From CAYNTC01 sp964432925 (lineage in GTDB: Bacteria; Planctomycetota; Phycisphaerae; Sedimentisphaerales; Anaerobacaceae), in assembly GCA_964432925.1 (NCBI GenBank), contig CAYSPM010000052.1, forward strand, positions 1 to 15,897: 15,897 nt of DNA, read 5' to 3'. Below the pieces are notes generated by a model that saw only the letters and a program-made list of their open reading frames with translations, was not told the origin of the DNA and searched no databases. Positions 7,041-14,532 of the stretch are shown piece by piece (positions within the stretch are counted from its first letter, which is position 1; every line of letters starts with the position of its first letter). The position numbers and the translations under genes are program-made.

Positions 7041-9227
7041 TTGAGTGCGAGAAGAGACATGCGAGATATCATCAGAAAAATAGGTTTATTTTTTGAGGCC
7101 CATGTTGAGAAAGTAGTGTTGGGTGTTGTCGGGGTGATCTGCATGGTTCTCTTGTATGTGTTTGTTGTATTTAGTCCAAATGCGGTTGTATACGATGGCA
7201 AGAAATTCAGCCCCGCTGAGGTCGACCCTTACATAGAAGAACAAGCTGCAGAACTGCGAGCGGGACTGAATCGAGCACCTGAGCTTGTAGAGCCGTATAG
7301 TCCACGACTGCATGGCGTGATAAGCCCTGTTGACCCAGTTAGAGAGGGAATTCCCGGTGAATTAAAGAAAGGATTCGCTGGTTTGTTTGACTCTGCCCTG
7401 AATGGAAGTGTTAACATGCGGTTGTTTATTCCGTTACCCAGCAGCAGTTCGATGGAGATGGCGTCCAAGAGGGAATACAGGCTTCCGCGCATCGGTGAAG
7501 TTAGTGATGTGGCGCTTGAGTACATTAGGGCTGTGGCTTATGTACCGACCGAAGAGGTCGACGAAAAGGTAACTTATGACAATGCAGCCCATGAGGCGAA
7601 TGACATTGATCTGGTGACAGTCGAGGCAAAGTACGATGTTGCTGCACTATACAGTAGATTTCACGAAAATTTTGCCAGTGAGTTTCTTCCTGAGCAGTGG
7701 CGTGATCCATGTTTAGCGGTGCCGGTGTTTGCTGCGGTTCAGTTGCAACGACAGGAGCTGCTAGAGGATGGTAGTTGGAGCGAATGGTATAGTGTTCCAC
7801 GAAGCAGAATTGATCACCATAAAAGGATGTTCGAAATAGTGGAGGACGTTGCCCAGTTGCGGGGCGGTGGGATCAAAGTGCGCCTGCTGCAATTTAATAA
7901 TCCCGAAGTTAGAATGGATCTTTTGCAGCCTCAAGCCTACCAGATTGCATCTGCAAAGGAGGAGTGGTTTCCTCCAACACTGCATAAGAAGTACATTGAG
8001 CAGCTTAAGAAAGAAGAGTTAGAAGAGAAGCGGGAGGCCCGAGAGGAAGAAAGAGAAGAGCGTAGACGGGAACTTGAGGAGAAGAGAGGGGACCGCTATG
8101 GTGGAGGAAGGTCGAGCGGAACGAGGTCTGGTACCGGCATGGCGAGTCGTAGTCCATACGCTGACACCTATGGTGGTGGCACGAGTCCTTACGGTGATCG
8201 GAGAACTAGGAGAAGTCGTACTGATCGAGGGACGTCGGAAAGAGGCGGTCTTTACGAAGGGACACGTTTAACGGGCAGAGACAGAACATCGCGGAGGCGA
8301 GGTCGGGACGAGCGTGACACCACCGATATGGATTATCTGTACATGTCGGAAACTGGCACAGGTGCAAGAGCTCTTGAGAAGTCTGGTTTGGATCAAGTTT
8401 ATGATGAATTCTACGAGATTCAGTTGGATTATAGGACGGACCTTACTAAGATGGAAGAGCCGTTAATGTTTTGGGCGCACGATGACACTGTGCAGCCGTT
8501 ACAAAGCTACCGCTATAGGATGCGGTTAGGGATTTTCAATCCAGTGGCTGGGACTAAACATCTCAGCGAGCAAGACGTGTCTAGGAAGGACCAAGTTATT
8601 TTGTGGAGCGGGTTTTCTGATGTAACGGAGAAAGTGACGATTCCCGGACGTATGTATTTCTTTGCCCAGGATATACAAGAGACTGCCAAAACAGTTACGG
8701 TGGAAGTGGCGAAGTACGTGTTGGGTTACTGGTACAGTCAAGAGTTTTTGGTTAATCCTGGCGAGGCTATAGGCAAGGAGGTCGAGAACGAGTCTGCAGA
8801 GAGCGAAAAGATCGTAATAGGAGGAGTTGGTGGTGGGCGTTATAGTGCCGTTGTGTCGTCGCAAGATAAAACCATGGAGCCTAAGACGATTAACTACAGT
8901 ACTGGGGCGATTATGGTGGATGCTGTGCTTGTTAATGACTGGTTGGGTGCAGGCGTAGGCCAATTGAGTCGGCGGAACTACTTCAATGTGCTGTACAGTT
9001 TTGATGGAATGAATATCGAGCAGATGCCTGTTAAGCCGAGGAATTGGAGTGCAGAACTATTGGCTATGTCAAACGAGATCAAAAGAGTTCAGAAGGAGGA
9101 AAAGGAGCCTTTGCGGGCCTGGGGCAGCGCAACACGACAGAGAAGAGGACGTGGTACTTTGGAGGGATATGAAGGTATGGCGGGCTCCGAGTATGATATG
9201 ATGCTACAGCGGATGATGGCGGAGTAA
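7041..9227 (+). CDS. Large single-pass membrane protein of unknown function, third gene of the pilus/secretion-platform operon
   Basis: 728 aa from TTG at 7041; family not recognised. One transmembrane helix near the N-terminus (about 25-44), no lipobox. Residues 45-310 look extracytoplasmic and mixed alpha/beta. Residues 317-349 are an extremely charged Glu/Lys/Arg helix. Residues 350-425 are a disordered Arg/Gly/Ser/Thr linker with repeated SPY and GGG patterns. Residues 450-665 look beta-rich (for example YRYRMRLGIFNPV and VTIPGRMYFFAQ). The start is uncertain: a TGA in frame at 7029 leaves TTG 7041 (GAGG only 2 nt away) or ATG 7059 (six residues shorter). The gap to the previous gene is 22 bp, so the three genes are probably one transcript. 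By position it could fill the place of PilP or GspC, but nothing in the sequence proves that. Confidence 0.75.
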   Translation: MSARRDMRDIIRKIGLFFEAHVEKVVLGVVGVICMVLLYVFVVFSPNAVVYDGKKFSPAEVDPYIEEQAAELRAGLNRAPELVEPYSPRLHGVISPVDPVREGIPGELKKGFAGLFDSALNGSVNMRLFIPLPSSSSMEMASKREYRLPRIGEVSDVALEYIRAVAYVPTEEVDEKVTYDNAAHEANDIDLVTVEAKYDVAALYSRFHENFASEFLPEQWRDPCLAVPVFAAVQLQRQELLEDGSWSEWYSVPRSRIDHHKRMFEIVEDVAQLRGGGIKVRLLQFNNPEVRMDLLQPQAYQIASAKEEWFPPTLHKKYIEQLKKEELEEKREAREEEREERRRELEEKRGDRYGGGRSSGTRSGTGMASRSPYADTYGGGTSPYGDRRTRRSRTDRGTSERGGLYEGTRLTGRDRTSRRRGRDERDTTDMDYLYMSETGTGARALEKSGLDQVYDEFYEIQLDYRTDLTKMEEPLMFWAHDDTVQPLQSYRYRMRLGIFNPVAGTKHLSEQDVSRKDQVILWSGFSDVTEKVTIPGRMYFFAQDIQETAKTVTVEVAKYVLGYWYSQEFLVNPGEAIGKEVENESAESEKIVIGGVGGGRYSAVVSSQDKTMEPKTINYSTGAIMVDAVLVNDWLGAGVGQLSRRNYFNVLYSFDGMNIEQMPVKPRNWSAELLAMSNEIKRVQKEEKEPLRAWGSATRQRRGRGTLEGYEGMAGSEYDMMLQRMMAE

Positions 9228-9503
9228 TCTCTTTATTATTCGGAGGGCAGCCTTAAGGGGGGCAAAGAACGGTGTTTTTGATAGATTGACATGGTACTAT
9301 TCAATCCTGCATTGTCAACGGGCAAATTGTTATTATCAAGTCGAGTGAATTATTGATCTACGTTGTTTCTTTTCGATTTTTTCACGTGTAGTCTTGCCGG
9401 AGTGTCACTGGTGTTTGAGTTTTTGTGTGCGGAGAATATGTCGATGTCTTGTTTGTGACCGTTGGCAAGGGCTTAAAGTGCAGAGTAGAGAGGGTGTGAG
9501 CGA

Positions 9504-9532
9504 TTGAATGGAAATTAGTTTGAGCATATATG
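9504..9532 (+). promoter_or_regulatory. Candidate sigma-70 promoter for ahcY
   Basis: TTGAAT (9504-9509) and TATATG (9527-9532) are separated by exactly 17 bp; each matches consensus at four of six positions. The predicted start of transcription, near 9539, would give a leader of roughly 75 nt before the ahcY ATG. Called from hexamers and spacing only. Confidence 0.4.
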
Positions 9533-9535
9533 CTC
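9522..9535. promoter_or_regulatory. 14-bp perfect palindrome overlapping the candidate -10 of ahcY (possible operator)
   Basis: GAGCATATATGCTC is its own reverse complement. It covers the candidate -10 hexamer, so a dimeric regulator bound here would block the promoter. The site is real; the regulatory role is inferred. Confidence 0.4.
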
Positions 9536-9612
9536 GTCAAAATAAAAGGTTGCGGATGACATTGACTTGCTCTAAAATTACGCTTTTGGGTCGATTTTGA
9601 AAGGATTGCGGT

Positions 9613-10872
9613 ATGAAGTACGATGTGGCTGACTTGGCACTGGCGCCGGAGGGGAAGAAACGCATTCTCTGGGCGGATAATGACATGCTGGTTTTGGCGG
9701 CGATTCGAAAGAGGTTTGCGAAAGTCAAGCCTTTGAAGGGCAAGAACGTTTCCGCGTGTCTGCATATAACAGCGGAGACGGCCAATCTGGCGCGAACACT
9801 AAAAGCCGGCGGCGCAAATGTTATTCTTTGTGCATCCAATCCGCTAAGTACTCAGGATGATGTGGCTGCTTCACTGGTGAAGGATTTTAGCATACCAGTC
9901 TTAGCCATCTGCGGAGAGAATCGTAATACATATTATAAGCATATCAATGCAGCAATAGACCATAGGCCCACTATTACATTCGATGACGGTGCCGATCTCG
10001 TGAATGAGTTGCATACTCGTAGAAAAAAAGATGCGGGGCGGATTATAGCCAGTATGGAAGAGACAACTACGGGAGTTATTCGGCTGCGGGCATTGGCTGA
10101 TGAGGGCAAACTGAAATTTCCGGTTATTGCGGTCAATGACGCTGCGAGCAAGCATTTGTTTGATAATCGTTATGGTACCGGGCAGTCAACGGTTGATGGC
10201 ATTATTCGCGCTACTGATTTTTTGATGGCAGGTACAAAGATTGTTGCGGCTGGTTACGGTTGGTGCGGGAGAGGTTTTGCCATGCGGGCCCGCGGCATGG
10301 GAGCTATTGTGATCATAACAGAGGTCGATCCAATCAAGGCTCTTGAAGCAGCGATGGATGGTTTTGAGGTTATGCCGATGGCACAGGCGGCTAAAGTGGG
10401 TGACTTGTTCGTGACGCTGACGGGAAACAAAAATGTCATACGAGCAGAGCATTTTCGTGCTATGAAGGACCGGGCAGTTGTTGCCAACAGCGGACATTTC
10501 AATGTCGAGATAGACATACCGGCTCTTAAGAAACTAAGCAAGAAGGTGAATCGGAACGTACGCAAACATATTGACGAGTATGTGCTGAGAAATGGTAAGC
10601 GAATATATCTTTTAGCTGAGGGCCGGTTGATTAACCTTGCCGCGGCTGAGGGTCATCCTGCATCTGTGATGGATATGAGCTTTGCGACGCAGGCTCTGGA
10701 GGCAGAATACATTGTCAAAAATCAGAGCAAACTTACTGTTGCAGTACACGATGTCCCGATGGAGATAGAGCAAAAGGTGTGCAAACTCAAGCTTCGATCA
10801 ATATCGATATCCATAGACAAACTCACGGATGAACAGATTGCTTATCTTGCTACCAGTGGTGAAGGGACATAA
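9613..10872 (+). CDS. ahcY: Adenosylhomocysteinase (S-adenosyl-L-homocysteine hydrolase)
   Basis: 419 aa, cytosolic, NAD-dependent. It splits S-adenosylhomocysteine to adenosine and homocysteine and so relieves inhibition of methyltransferases. Visible motifs: CLHITAETANL with H51 (equivalent to human H55), FDDGADL (D125), EETTTGV (E149/E150), NDAASKHLFDN with K180, D184 and N185 (human K186, D190, N191), the Rossmann loop GYGWCGRGFA (214-223), SGHFNVEID with H295, and HPASVMDMSF. The position of human Cys195 is Thr189 (RYGTGQS). The central insertion of long bacterial forms is absent, and the protein ends at SGEGT without the Lys/Tyr tail of eukaryotic-type enzymes. These features match the archaeal/Thermotoga-type subgroup. 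The start has AAGGA 7 nt upstream. The next gene follows in the same direction and may be cotranscribed. Confidence 0.97.
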   Translation: MKYDVADLALAPEGKKRILWADNDMLVLAAIRKRFAKVKPLKGKNVSACLHITAETANLARTLKAGGANVILCASNPLSTQDDVAASLVKDFSIPVLAICGENRNTYYKHINAAIDHRPTITFDDGADLVNELHTRRKKDAGRIIASMEETTTGVIRLRALADEGKLKFPVIAVNDAASKHLFDNRYGTGQSTVDGIIRATDFLMAGTKIVAAGYGWCGRGFAMRARGMGAIVIITEVDPIKALEAAMDGFEVMPMAQAAKVGDLFVTLTGNKNVIRAEHFRAMKDRAVVANSGHFNVEIDIPALKKLSKKVNRNVRKHIDEYVLRNGKRIYLLAEGRLINLAAAEGHPASVMDMSFATQALEAEYIVKNQSKLTVAVHDVPMEIEQKVCKLKLRSISISIDKLTDEQIAYLATSGEGT

Positions 10873-10955
10873 CCGAGCCTGTGTTGCGTATTGCGTTTGT
10901 CGTACGGCATATTTTATTTTGTGATATACGAATCACGTGCGGCGAGACGAGGCCT

Positions 10956-12869
10956 ATGGGTAAAACAGAGCCGGAAAAGACACCAAGAGCAGTGTCGAAA
11001 TCCTTTATGGCTGTTGGCCCAACGCTGCACTACAGCCACGAGAATGTGCAGAGATGTTGGCTGTTTGCAGTAGTAGCGTTTGGATTGAATTGTCTCTTCT
11101 GGTCGAAGATAGTTACAGGCAGCTTCTGGTCGTTTGACCTTAATGCTCTGGGCAAAACTGCAAATTGGCGGCTGGACCAGTTTGCTGTGGGGGGTGTGAG
11201 CATATTTGAGTATCCCTGGCAGATCCTTGTATTGGGTCTGTTGATGGGCATCCTTGGGGTGGCGCCACTATTGATGTCACAGCTTTTGAGCTTTCGCTAC
11301 AGTGTTCTTTTTGTATTAGGGGTATTTTTCCTGGCGAACCTGCCGGGTTTTGCTATTTGCCTGTTAGTGAGTTGTATTGCCGTGGCGTGTCGTCCACTTC
11401 GTTTTCGGTCGCGGATTATCGCAATAGCGTTGTGCACAGCTCCACAGCTTGTCTATTGGGGATTTTTCGGAGGGGCAAGAGGTGTGGAGCCTATCGTATG
11501 GGGGTTTTCCTTTGCGCCGTGGGTTTGTGCCTGGCTTATTGGCCTGGTTGTGGCGGGGGTGGTTCTTGGTATAGGACATTACACACGTTATCGACCAGGT
11601 CTGATATGGATATTCACCTTTGTCGTACTTTTGATGGCCATCGCTCTGTTTGAAGGCAAGATCGGTTTTGATGAATTGGATTATCAACTGTATGTAGCGA
11701 AGAATGACCCAGAACAGATCAGCGAATTTCACGACCACAGCTTAACCGAGGCGTTGGACAAGACTATTGTCGATCCTACTGTTAGAAGGTATCTGGCTGG
11801 TTTTTTCTATCCCACCGAAGCAATACCGTTGCGAGAAGAACTCAAGCGGGAAATTCAGATTCAATTAAGTTACGATCGTTGGCCAAGCTGGTTCATCGTG
11901 CCCGAAGAGCTTAAGTATCAAGAAAATCGACAGTGGCTCAACGAACAATATGACCTATTCCTCAGTCCGCCAAAGCCATGGTGGATGCCGACATGGCTTC
12001 ACAGCCAATTGACCAAAAGGCGTACAGTAAGCCGACGTATGCCCATTGCTCTTTACTACAAGGCATTGTTGAGTGAGTATAGTCCCGATATCAAGCTGCT
12101 TGGTGAGAAAGAAGTGTTGCATTTTTACAGCGATTATCCACACGAGAAGTCCAGGAAGATATGGTACCTGTTATATCGCGAATGTGGTTACAGTGCTGAG
12201 TCTCTTGAGGCTCAGTGGTGCATTGCGAAGCATTGGGCAGGGCAGGGCAGATTCGACTTGGCAGACGAGTTGCTCGCTGAGACCCAAGCTGATTTGCCCG
12301 AACGCATGGAGGTTATAGCCGAGCAGCCGATAGAGAATGAGACGTTCTTCAGTCCGTTTCATCCACCGGTCGAGTCTGTGATGACGGTTGTTAAGCTGAC
12401 CGAGCTGCAAAGGAGAATAGAGCAACTGCGAAGTCTTATAAGTTCGCAGAATCGAAGCGATCAGCAGGAATCGGTACAACGTTTGGCGAGATTTGCAATG
12501 CTGAATCCGCATAGCTTGGACTATGGGTGGCACCTCGATGCGCTTTTAAGTCAGATGGGTCAGGAGGATCCGCTTCGTGACAATATACGGTTGGCAAAAG
12601 CAAATCTTGTTGCAGATGAGCAGCTTCGTGCCGAACAATTGGACCAGCTACATAAAGAGTTCCAAGATACCGATGGAGGTATGCAGGCGCTGTATGAACT
12701 TGCTCGTTTGAAGATCCGTTTATATCAGGATGAATCAAATCCGGAGCAGAAGAAAAAACGCTTGGCGGATGCGAGGTCAACTCTTACGAGTTTTTTGAGC
12801 CTTTATCCTGAGAGCTATTGTACTGAGCAGGTAAAGAAGAATCTGGATGCTCTACCAACAGTTGAGTGA
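10956..12869 (+). CDS. Polytopic membrane protein with helical-repeat-like C-terminal half, unknown function
   Basis: 637 aa from ATG 10956, where GAGG (10949-10952) lies 3 nt upstream. The frame stays open back to a GTG at 10881 (662 aa, 8 bp after ahcY), which lacks a good ribosome-binding site; I prefer the ATG, but both are possible. The first 235 residues hold about six transmembrane helices (roughly 34-53, 86-108, 115-145, 153-172, 181-207, 214-232) with a cytoplasmic-looking basic N-terminus. Residues 240-637 are soluble and mostly helical. Segments near 415-445 (AKHWAGQGRFDLADELL) and 575-632 (ending LTSFLSLYPES) look like degenerate tetratricopeptide-type helix pairs. I do not recognise a family or catalytic motif. 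Such membrane-plus-repeat proteins often scaffold others, but that is only a suggestion. Confidence 0.8.
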   Translation: MGKTEPEKTPRAVSKSFMAVGPTLHYSHENVQRCWLFAVVAFGLNCLFWSKIVTGSFWSFDLNALGKTANWRLDQFAVGGVSIFEYPWQILVLGLLMGILGVAPLLMSQLLSFRYSVLFVLGVFFLANLPGFAICLLVSCIAVACRPLRFRSRIIAIALCTAPQLVYWGFFGGARGVEPIVWGFSFAPWVCAWLIGLVVAGVVLGIGHYTRYRPGLIWIFTFVVLLMAIALFEGKIGFDELDYQLYVAKNDPEQISEFHDHSLTEALDKTIVDPTVRRYLAGFFYPTEAIPLREELKREIQIQLSYDRWPSWFIVPEELKYQENRQWLNEQYDLFLSPPKPWWMPTWLHSQLTKRRTVSRRMPIALYYKALLSEYSPDIKLLGEKEVLHFYSDYPHEKSRKIWYLLYRECGYSAESLEAQWCIAKHWAGQGRFDLADELLAETQADLPERMEVIAEQPIENETFFSPFHPPVESVMTVVKLTELQRRIEQLRSLISSQNRSDQQESVQRLARFAMLNPHSLDYGWHLDALLSQMGQEDPLRDNIRLAKANLVADEQLRAEQLDQLHKEFQDTDGGMQALYELARLKIRLYQDESNPEQKKKRLADARSTLTSFLSLYPESYCTEQVKKNLDALPTVE

Positions 12870-12900
12870 AGGTAGAGTTTAGAGACCCACCTTTGTTTTT
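12869..12900 (+). terminator. Weak candidate Rho-independent terminator
   Basis: AAGGT (12869-12873) can pair with ACCTT (12889-12893), followed by TGTTTTT. The stem is only 5 bp with a 15-nt loop, so this is a marginal call that rests on its position directly at the gene's stop codon and the T-rich tail. Confidence 0.35.
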
Positions 12901-13122
12901 ATTAATTGAAAGTTAGGATGCGTCGATGCGCTATTCTTGTGACTTTTGTGGGATGCGTCAGGTGATTAAGGATCGGGCGGATCAAGGTATGCTGTTTTAA
13001 CAGAGTAGGAGCGGCGTTTTTCGAAAGGTACTCAGGTTCTTGCCATTTATTTGGCGAGACTTGGGTAACAAGTTAGCAGAGCAGTGGAGTGTTAGAGTGG
13101 TTACAAGTGAGCACCAACCGAT
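12901..13122. other. Intergenic region upstream of the diguanylate cyclase
   Basis: No gene is visible in the 349-bp gap between the membrane protein and the cyclase start. Apart from the terminator and promoter listed separately, it holds a 9-bp direct repeat GGATGCGTC (12916-12924 and 12951-12959) and a small inverted repeat CTGTTTTAACAG (12992-13003). Neither is explained by a gene. Confidence 0.4.
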
Positions 13123-13150
13123 TTGACTTATTTGTAAGCTTTGTTATAAT
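13123..13150 (+). promoter_or_regulatory. Near-consensus sigma-70 promoter of the diguanylate cyclase gene
   Basis: TTGACT (13123-13128, five of six consensus bases) and a perfect TATAAT (13145-13150) with a 16-bp spacer. Transcription would start near 13157, leaving a leader of about 60 nt before ATG 13219. It is the best promoter match in the window and suggests constitutive, vegetative expression. Confidence 0.75.
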
Positions 13151-13218
13151 AAAGAGTAACGAGTGATAGCCTCTCGAACGTGAGCTTTGCAATTTTGACA
13201 GGATTCAGGAAAACAAGT

Positions 13219-14283
13219 ATGACGGGTACAACTGATGAGTCAATTTCGTCTGATATAAGTGAGCAGAAGATTTTGTTGGTAGGGGACATAGACAAGGCAT
13301 TTTTGGATCCTGATAATGTCAGACAACGCGGTTGGGAAGTTCGAGATGATACTGCGGACGGAATCTATGCAGCAGCGAAGAACGGTTTTGCAGCGATTGG
13401 AGTTGTAATTTATGGGACATCAGGCAGGTTGAGTTCTGCTTTGAAGTCTTTAAGGGAGGTTAGTGCGGGTGCAAAGATAGTTCTTCTGGCAGAGATGTAT
13501 GAGGAGCCGATTGTAAGGCAGCTTATAAATTCGATTGTCGACGGCACGAGTCTGGCGGATGATTATCTGATTTGTCCTATACAAGCCAAGATGTTCTACG
13601 ACTTTGTTGCTGGTAGCAAGGCAGGTGCACAGGATGTAAGTGTCTCGGCTGCTGCTGTGGATGTTGAGCTTGAGAGGCGGATGAAGCAGCTTGAGAAGTT
13701 GGCTACTGAGGATGACTTGACAGGCCTGAAAAACAGAAGGTATATATGGGAGTTCTCCAGGCAGATTTTGAAGCACGCTAAGAAAGAAAATGGGCGAGTG
13801 ACGTTGCTTGTTTTTGACATTGACAACTTCAAGCATTACAACGATGTTTATGGGCATGTCGCAGGTGACAAGATTCTAAAACAAGCGGCGATTCTGATGC
13901 GGCGATGCTGCAGGGCACACGATGTTGTGGGAAGAATCGGAGGAGATGAGTTTGCGGTTGTTTTCTGGGATGAGCCTATAGCAAAATCATCCGGAGCTGA
14001 AAAAGAAAGGCGTTCGGCAAAGGCTGACCATCCCAGCGAGGCGATTTTCATAGCAACACGCTTCAGGAAGGAGTTCGAAAAGGCAGAGCTGCATTTGCTA
14101 GGTCCGAAAGGTGAGGGGATTCTGACCATAAGTGGGGGATTGGCAAGCTTTCCTCGTGACGGTTCAACTATAGAGCGGCTTTTTCTGCGGGCAGATTCTG
14201 CGCTTCTTGAAGCGAAACGCAGCGGTAAGAACAGGATATATCTCGTCGGAGAGCCACAGAGCGACATTGCTGACCTGGAATAG
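13219..14283 (+). CDS. Diguanylate cyclase (GGDEF) with degenerate receiver-like N-terminal domain
   Basis: 354 aa from ATG 13219, chosen because AGGA (13207-13210) lies 8 nt upstream; a GTG in frame at 13180 has no ribosome-binding site. Residues 16-125 resemble a response-regulator receiver fold (KILLVGDID, then GVVIYGTSG, KIVLLAEM, DYLICPI), but the strand that should end in the phosphoacceptor Asp reads VVIYGTS, and the usual conserved Lys-Pro is CPI. A short coiled coil (about 147-163) leads into the GGDEF domain (164-345): DDLTGLKNRR, FDIDNFKHYND (metal-binding Asp), intact GGDEF (241-245), and an intact inhibitory I-site RAHD (232-235) five residues before it. An insertion of about 20 residues rich in Lys/Glu/Ser (about 251-275) follows the active site. 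It makes c-di-GMP from two GTP, is soluble, and is subject to product inhibition. Its own promoter makes it a single-gene unit. Confidence 0.93.
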   Translation: MTGTTDESISSDISEQKILLVGDIDKAFLDPDNVRQRGWEVRDDTADGIYAAAKNGFAAIGVVIYGTSGRLSSALKSLREVSAGAKIVLLAEMYEEPIVRQLINSIVDGTSLADDYLICPIQAKMFYDFVAGSKAGAQDVSVSAAAVDVELERRMKQLEKLATEDDLTGLKNRRYIWEFSRQILKHAKKENGRVTLLVFDIDNFKHYNDVYGHVAGDKILKQAAILMRRCCRAHDVVGRIGGDEFAVVFWDEPIAKSSGAEKERRSAKADHPSEAIFIATRFRKEFEKAELHLLGPKGEGILTISGGLASFPRDGSTIERLFLRADSALLEAKRSGKNRIYLVGEPQSDIADLE

Positions 14284-14292
14284 AAAGTATAA

Positions 14293-14332
14293 CCCCTAAA
14301 TAAACTTGTCTGACGACAGTCAAGATTTGGGG
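14293..14332 (+). other. Imperfect stem-loop just downstream of the diguanylate cyclase
   Basis: Ten bp after the stop codon, CCCC, AAAT, CTTG and CTG (14293-14312) pair in order with CAG, CAAG, ATTT and GGGG (14317-14332) around an ACGA loop. There is one U-U mismatch, a 1-nt bulge and a 3-nt bulge. No T-tract follows, so it is not a standard intrinsic terminator, but its location suggests 3'-end formation or transcript protection. Confidence 0.5.
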
Positions 14333-14383
14333 GCTAAGCATCTGCCAGCGATAAGACAATCCAAAATATCCGTGCTCTCATAT

Positions 14384-14460
14384 TTAGCACATCTAATTTA
14401 TAGGATACGTATGAGCAGTAGCTAATGGTGATATAGCATTTATTGAAGAAAATGTGCTAA
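14384..14460. repeat. 9-bp perfect inverted repeat between convergent genes
   Basis: TTAGCACAT (14384-14392) and ATGTGCTAA (14452-14460) flank 59 bp that contain an ATACGTAT palindrome (14405-14412). It lies between the converging ends of the cyclase and glycosyltransferase genes. It could be part of a bidirectional termination region or the ends of a tiny relic element. No coding potential inside. Confidence 0.45.
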
Positions 14461-14532
14461 CGGCAGCTATTGTAAGCGGGTTGAATTTGGGTTGCGGTTG
14501 CAGGGTGTTGTGAAGGAACAAGCTGTCGGTTG

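Larger units (their letters stand above)
9228..9612. other. Intergenic region upstream of ahcY
   Basis: 385 bp without a convincing gene. It contains an inverted pair TTGACA (9286-9291) and TGTCAA (9313-9318), a promoter-like hexamer pair (9504-9532) with an overlapping 14-bp palindrome, and the ahcY ribosome-binding site AAGGA (9601-9605, 7 nt before ATG). No good intrinsic terminator follows the preceding gene; the G-rich run near 9255-9262 has no matching arm and T-tract. I looked for the conserved core of an SAH riboswitch and did not find it. Confidence 0.5.

Noticed and set aside
8074..8271. Arg/Gly/Val-rich frame in another phase inside the third platform gene
   Set aside because: It overlaps the repetitive purine-rich linker of the real gene; the long open frame is a by-product of that composition.
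9286..9318. TTGACA at 9286 as a -35 element and the TTGACA/TGTCAA pair as a terminator
   Set aside because: No acceptable -10 lies 15-19 bp downstream of it, and the 6-bp inverted pair has a 21-bp loop and no T-tract.
9536..9612. SAH or SAM riboswitch in the ahcY leader
   Set aside because: The leader is short and I could not find the conserved core bases of an SAH riboswitch or a SAM-type aptamer.
9382..9839. Minus-strand frames covering the ahcY leader and 5' end
   Set aside because: They overlap the well-supported ahcY gene and have no family features or ribosome-binding sites.
10881..10955. GTG at 10881 as the start of the membrane protein
   Set aside because: It lacks a well-spaced Shine-Dalgarno, whereas ATG 10956 has GAGG just upstream. 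Kept as an alternative, not excluded.
13180..13218. GTG at 13180 as the start of the diguanylate cyclase
   Set aside because: No ribosome-binding site before it; ATG 13219 has AGGA at 8 nt and fits the start of the receiver-like domain.
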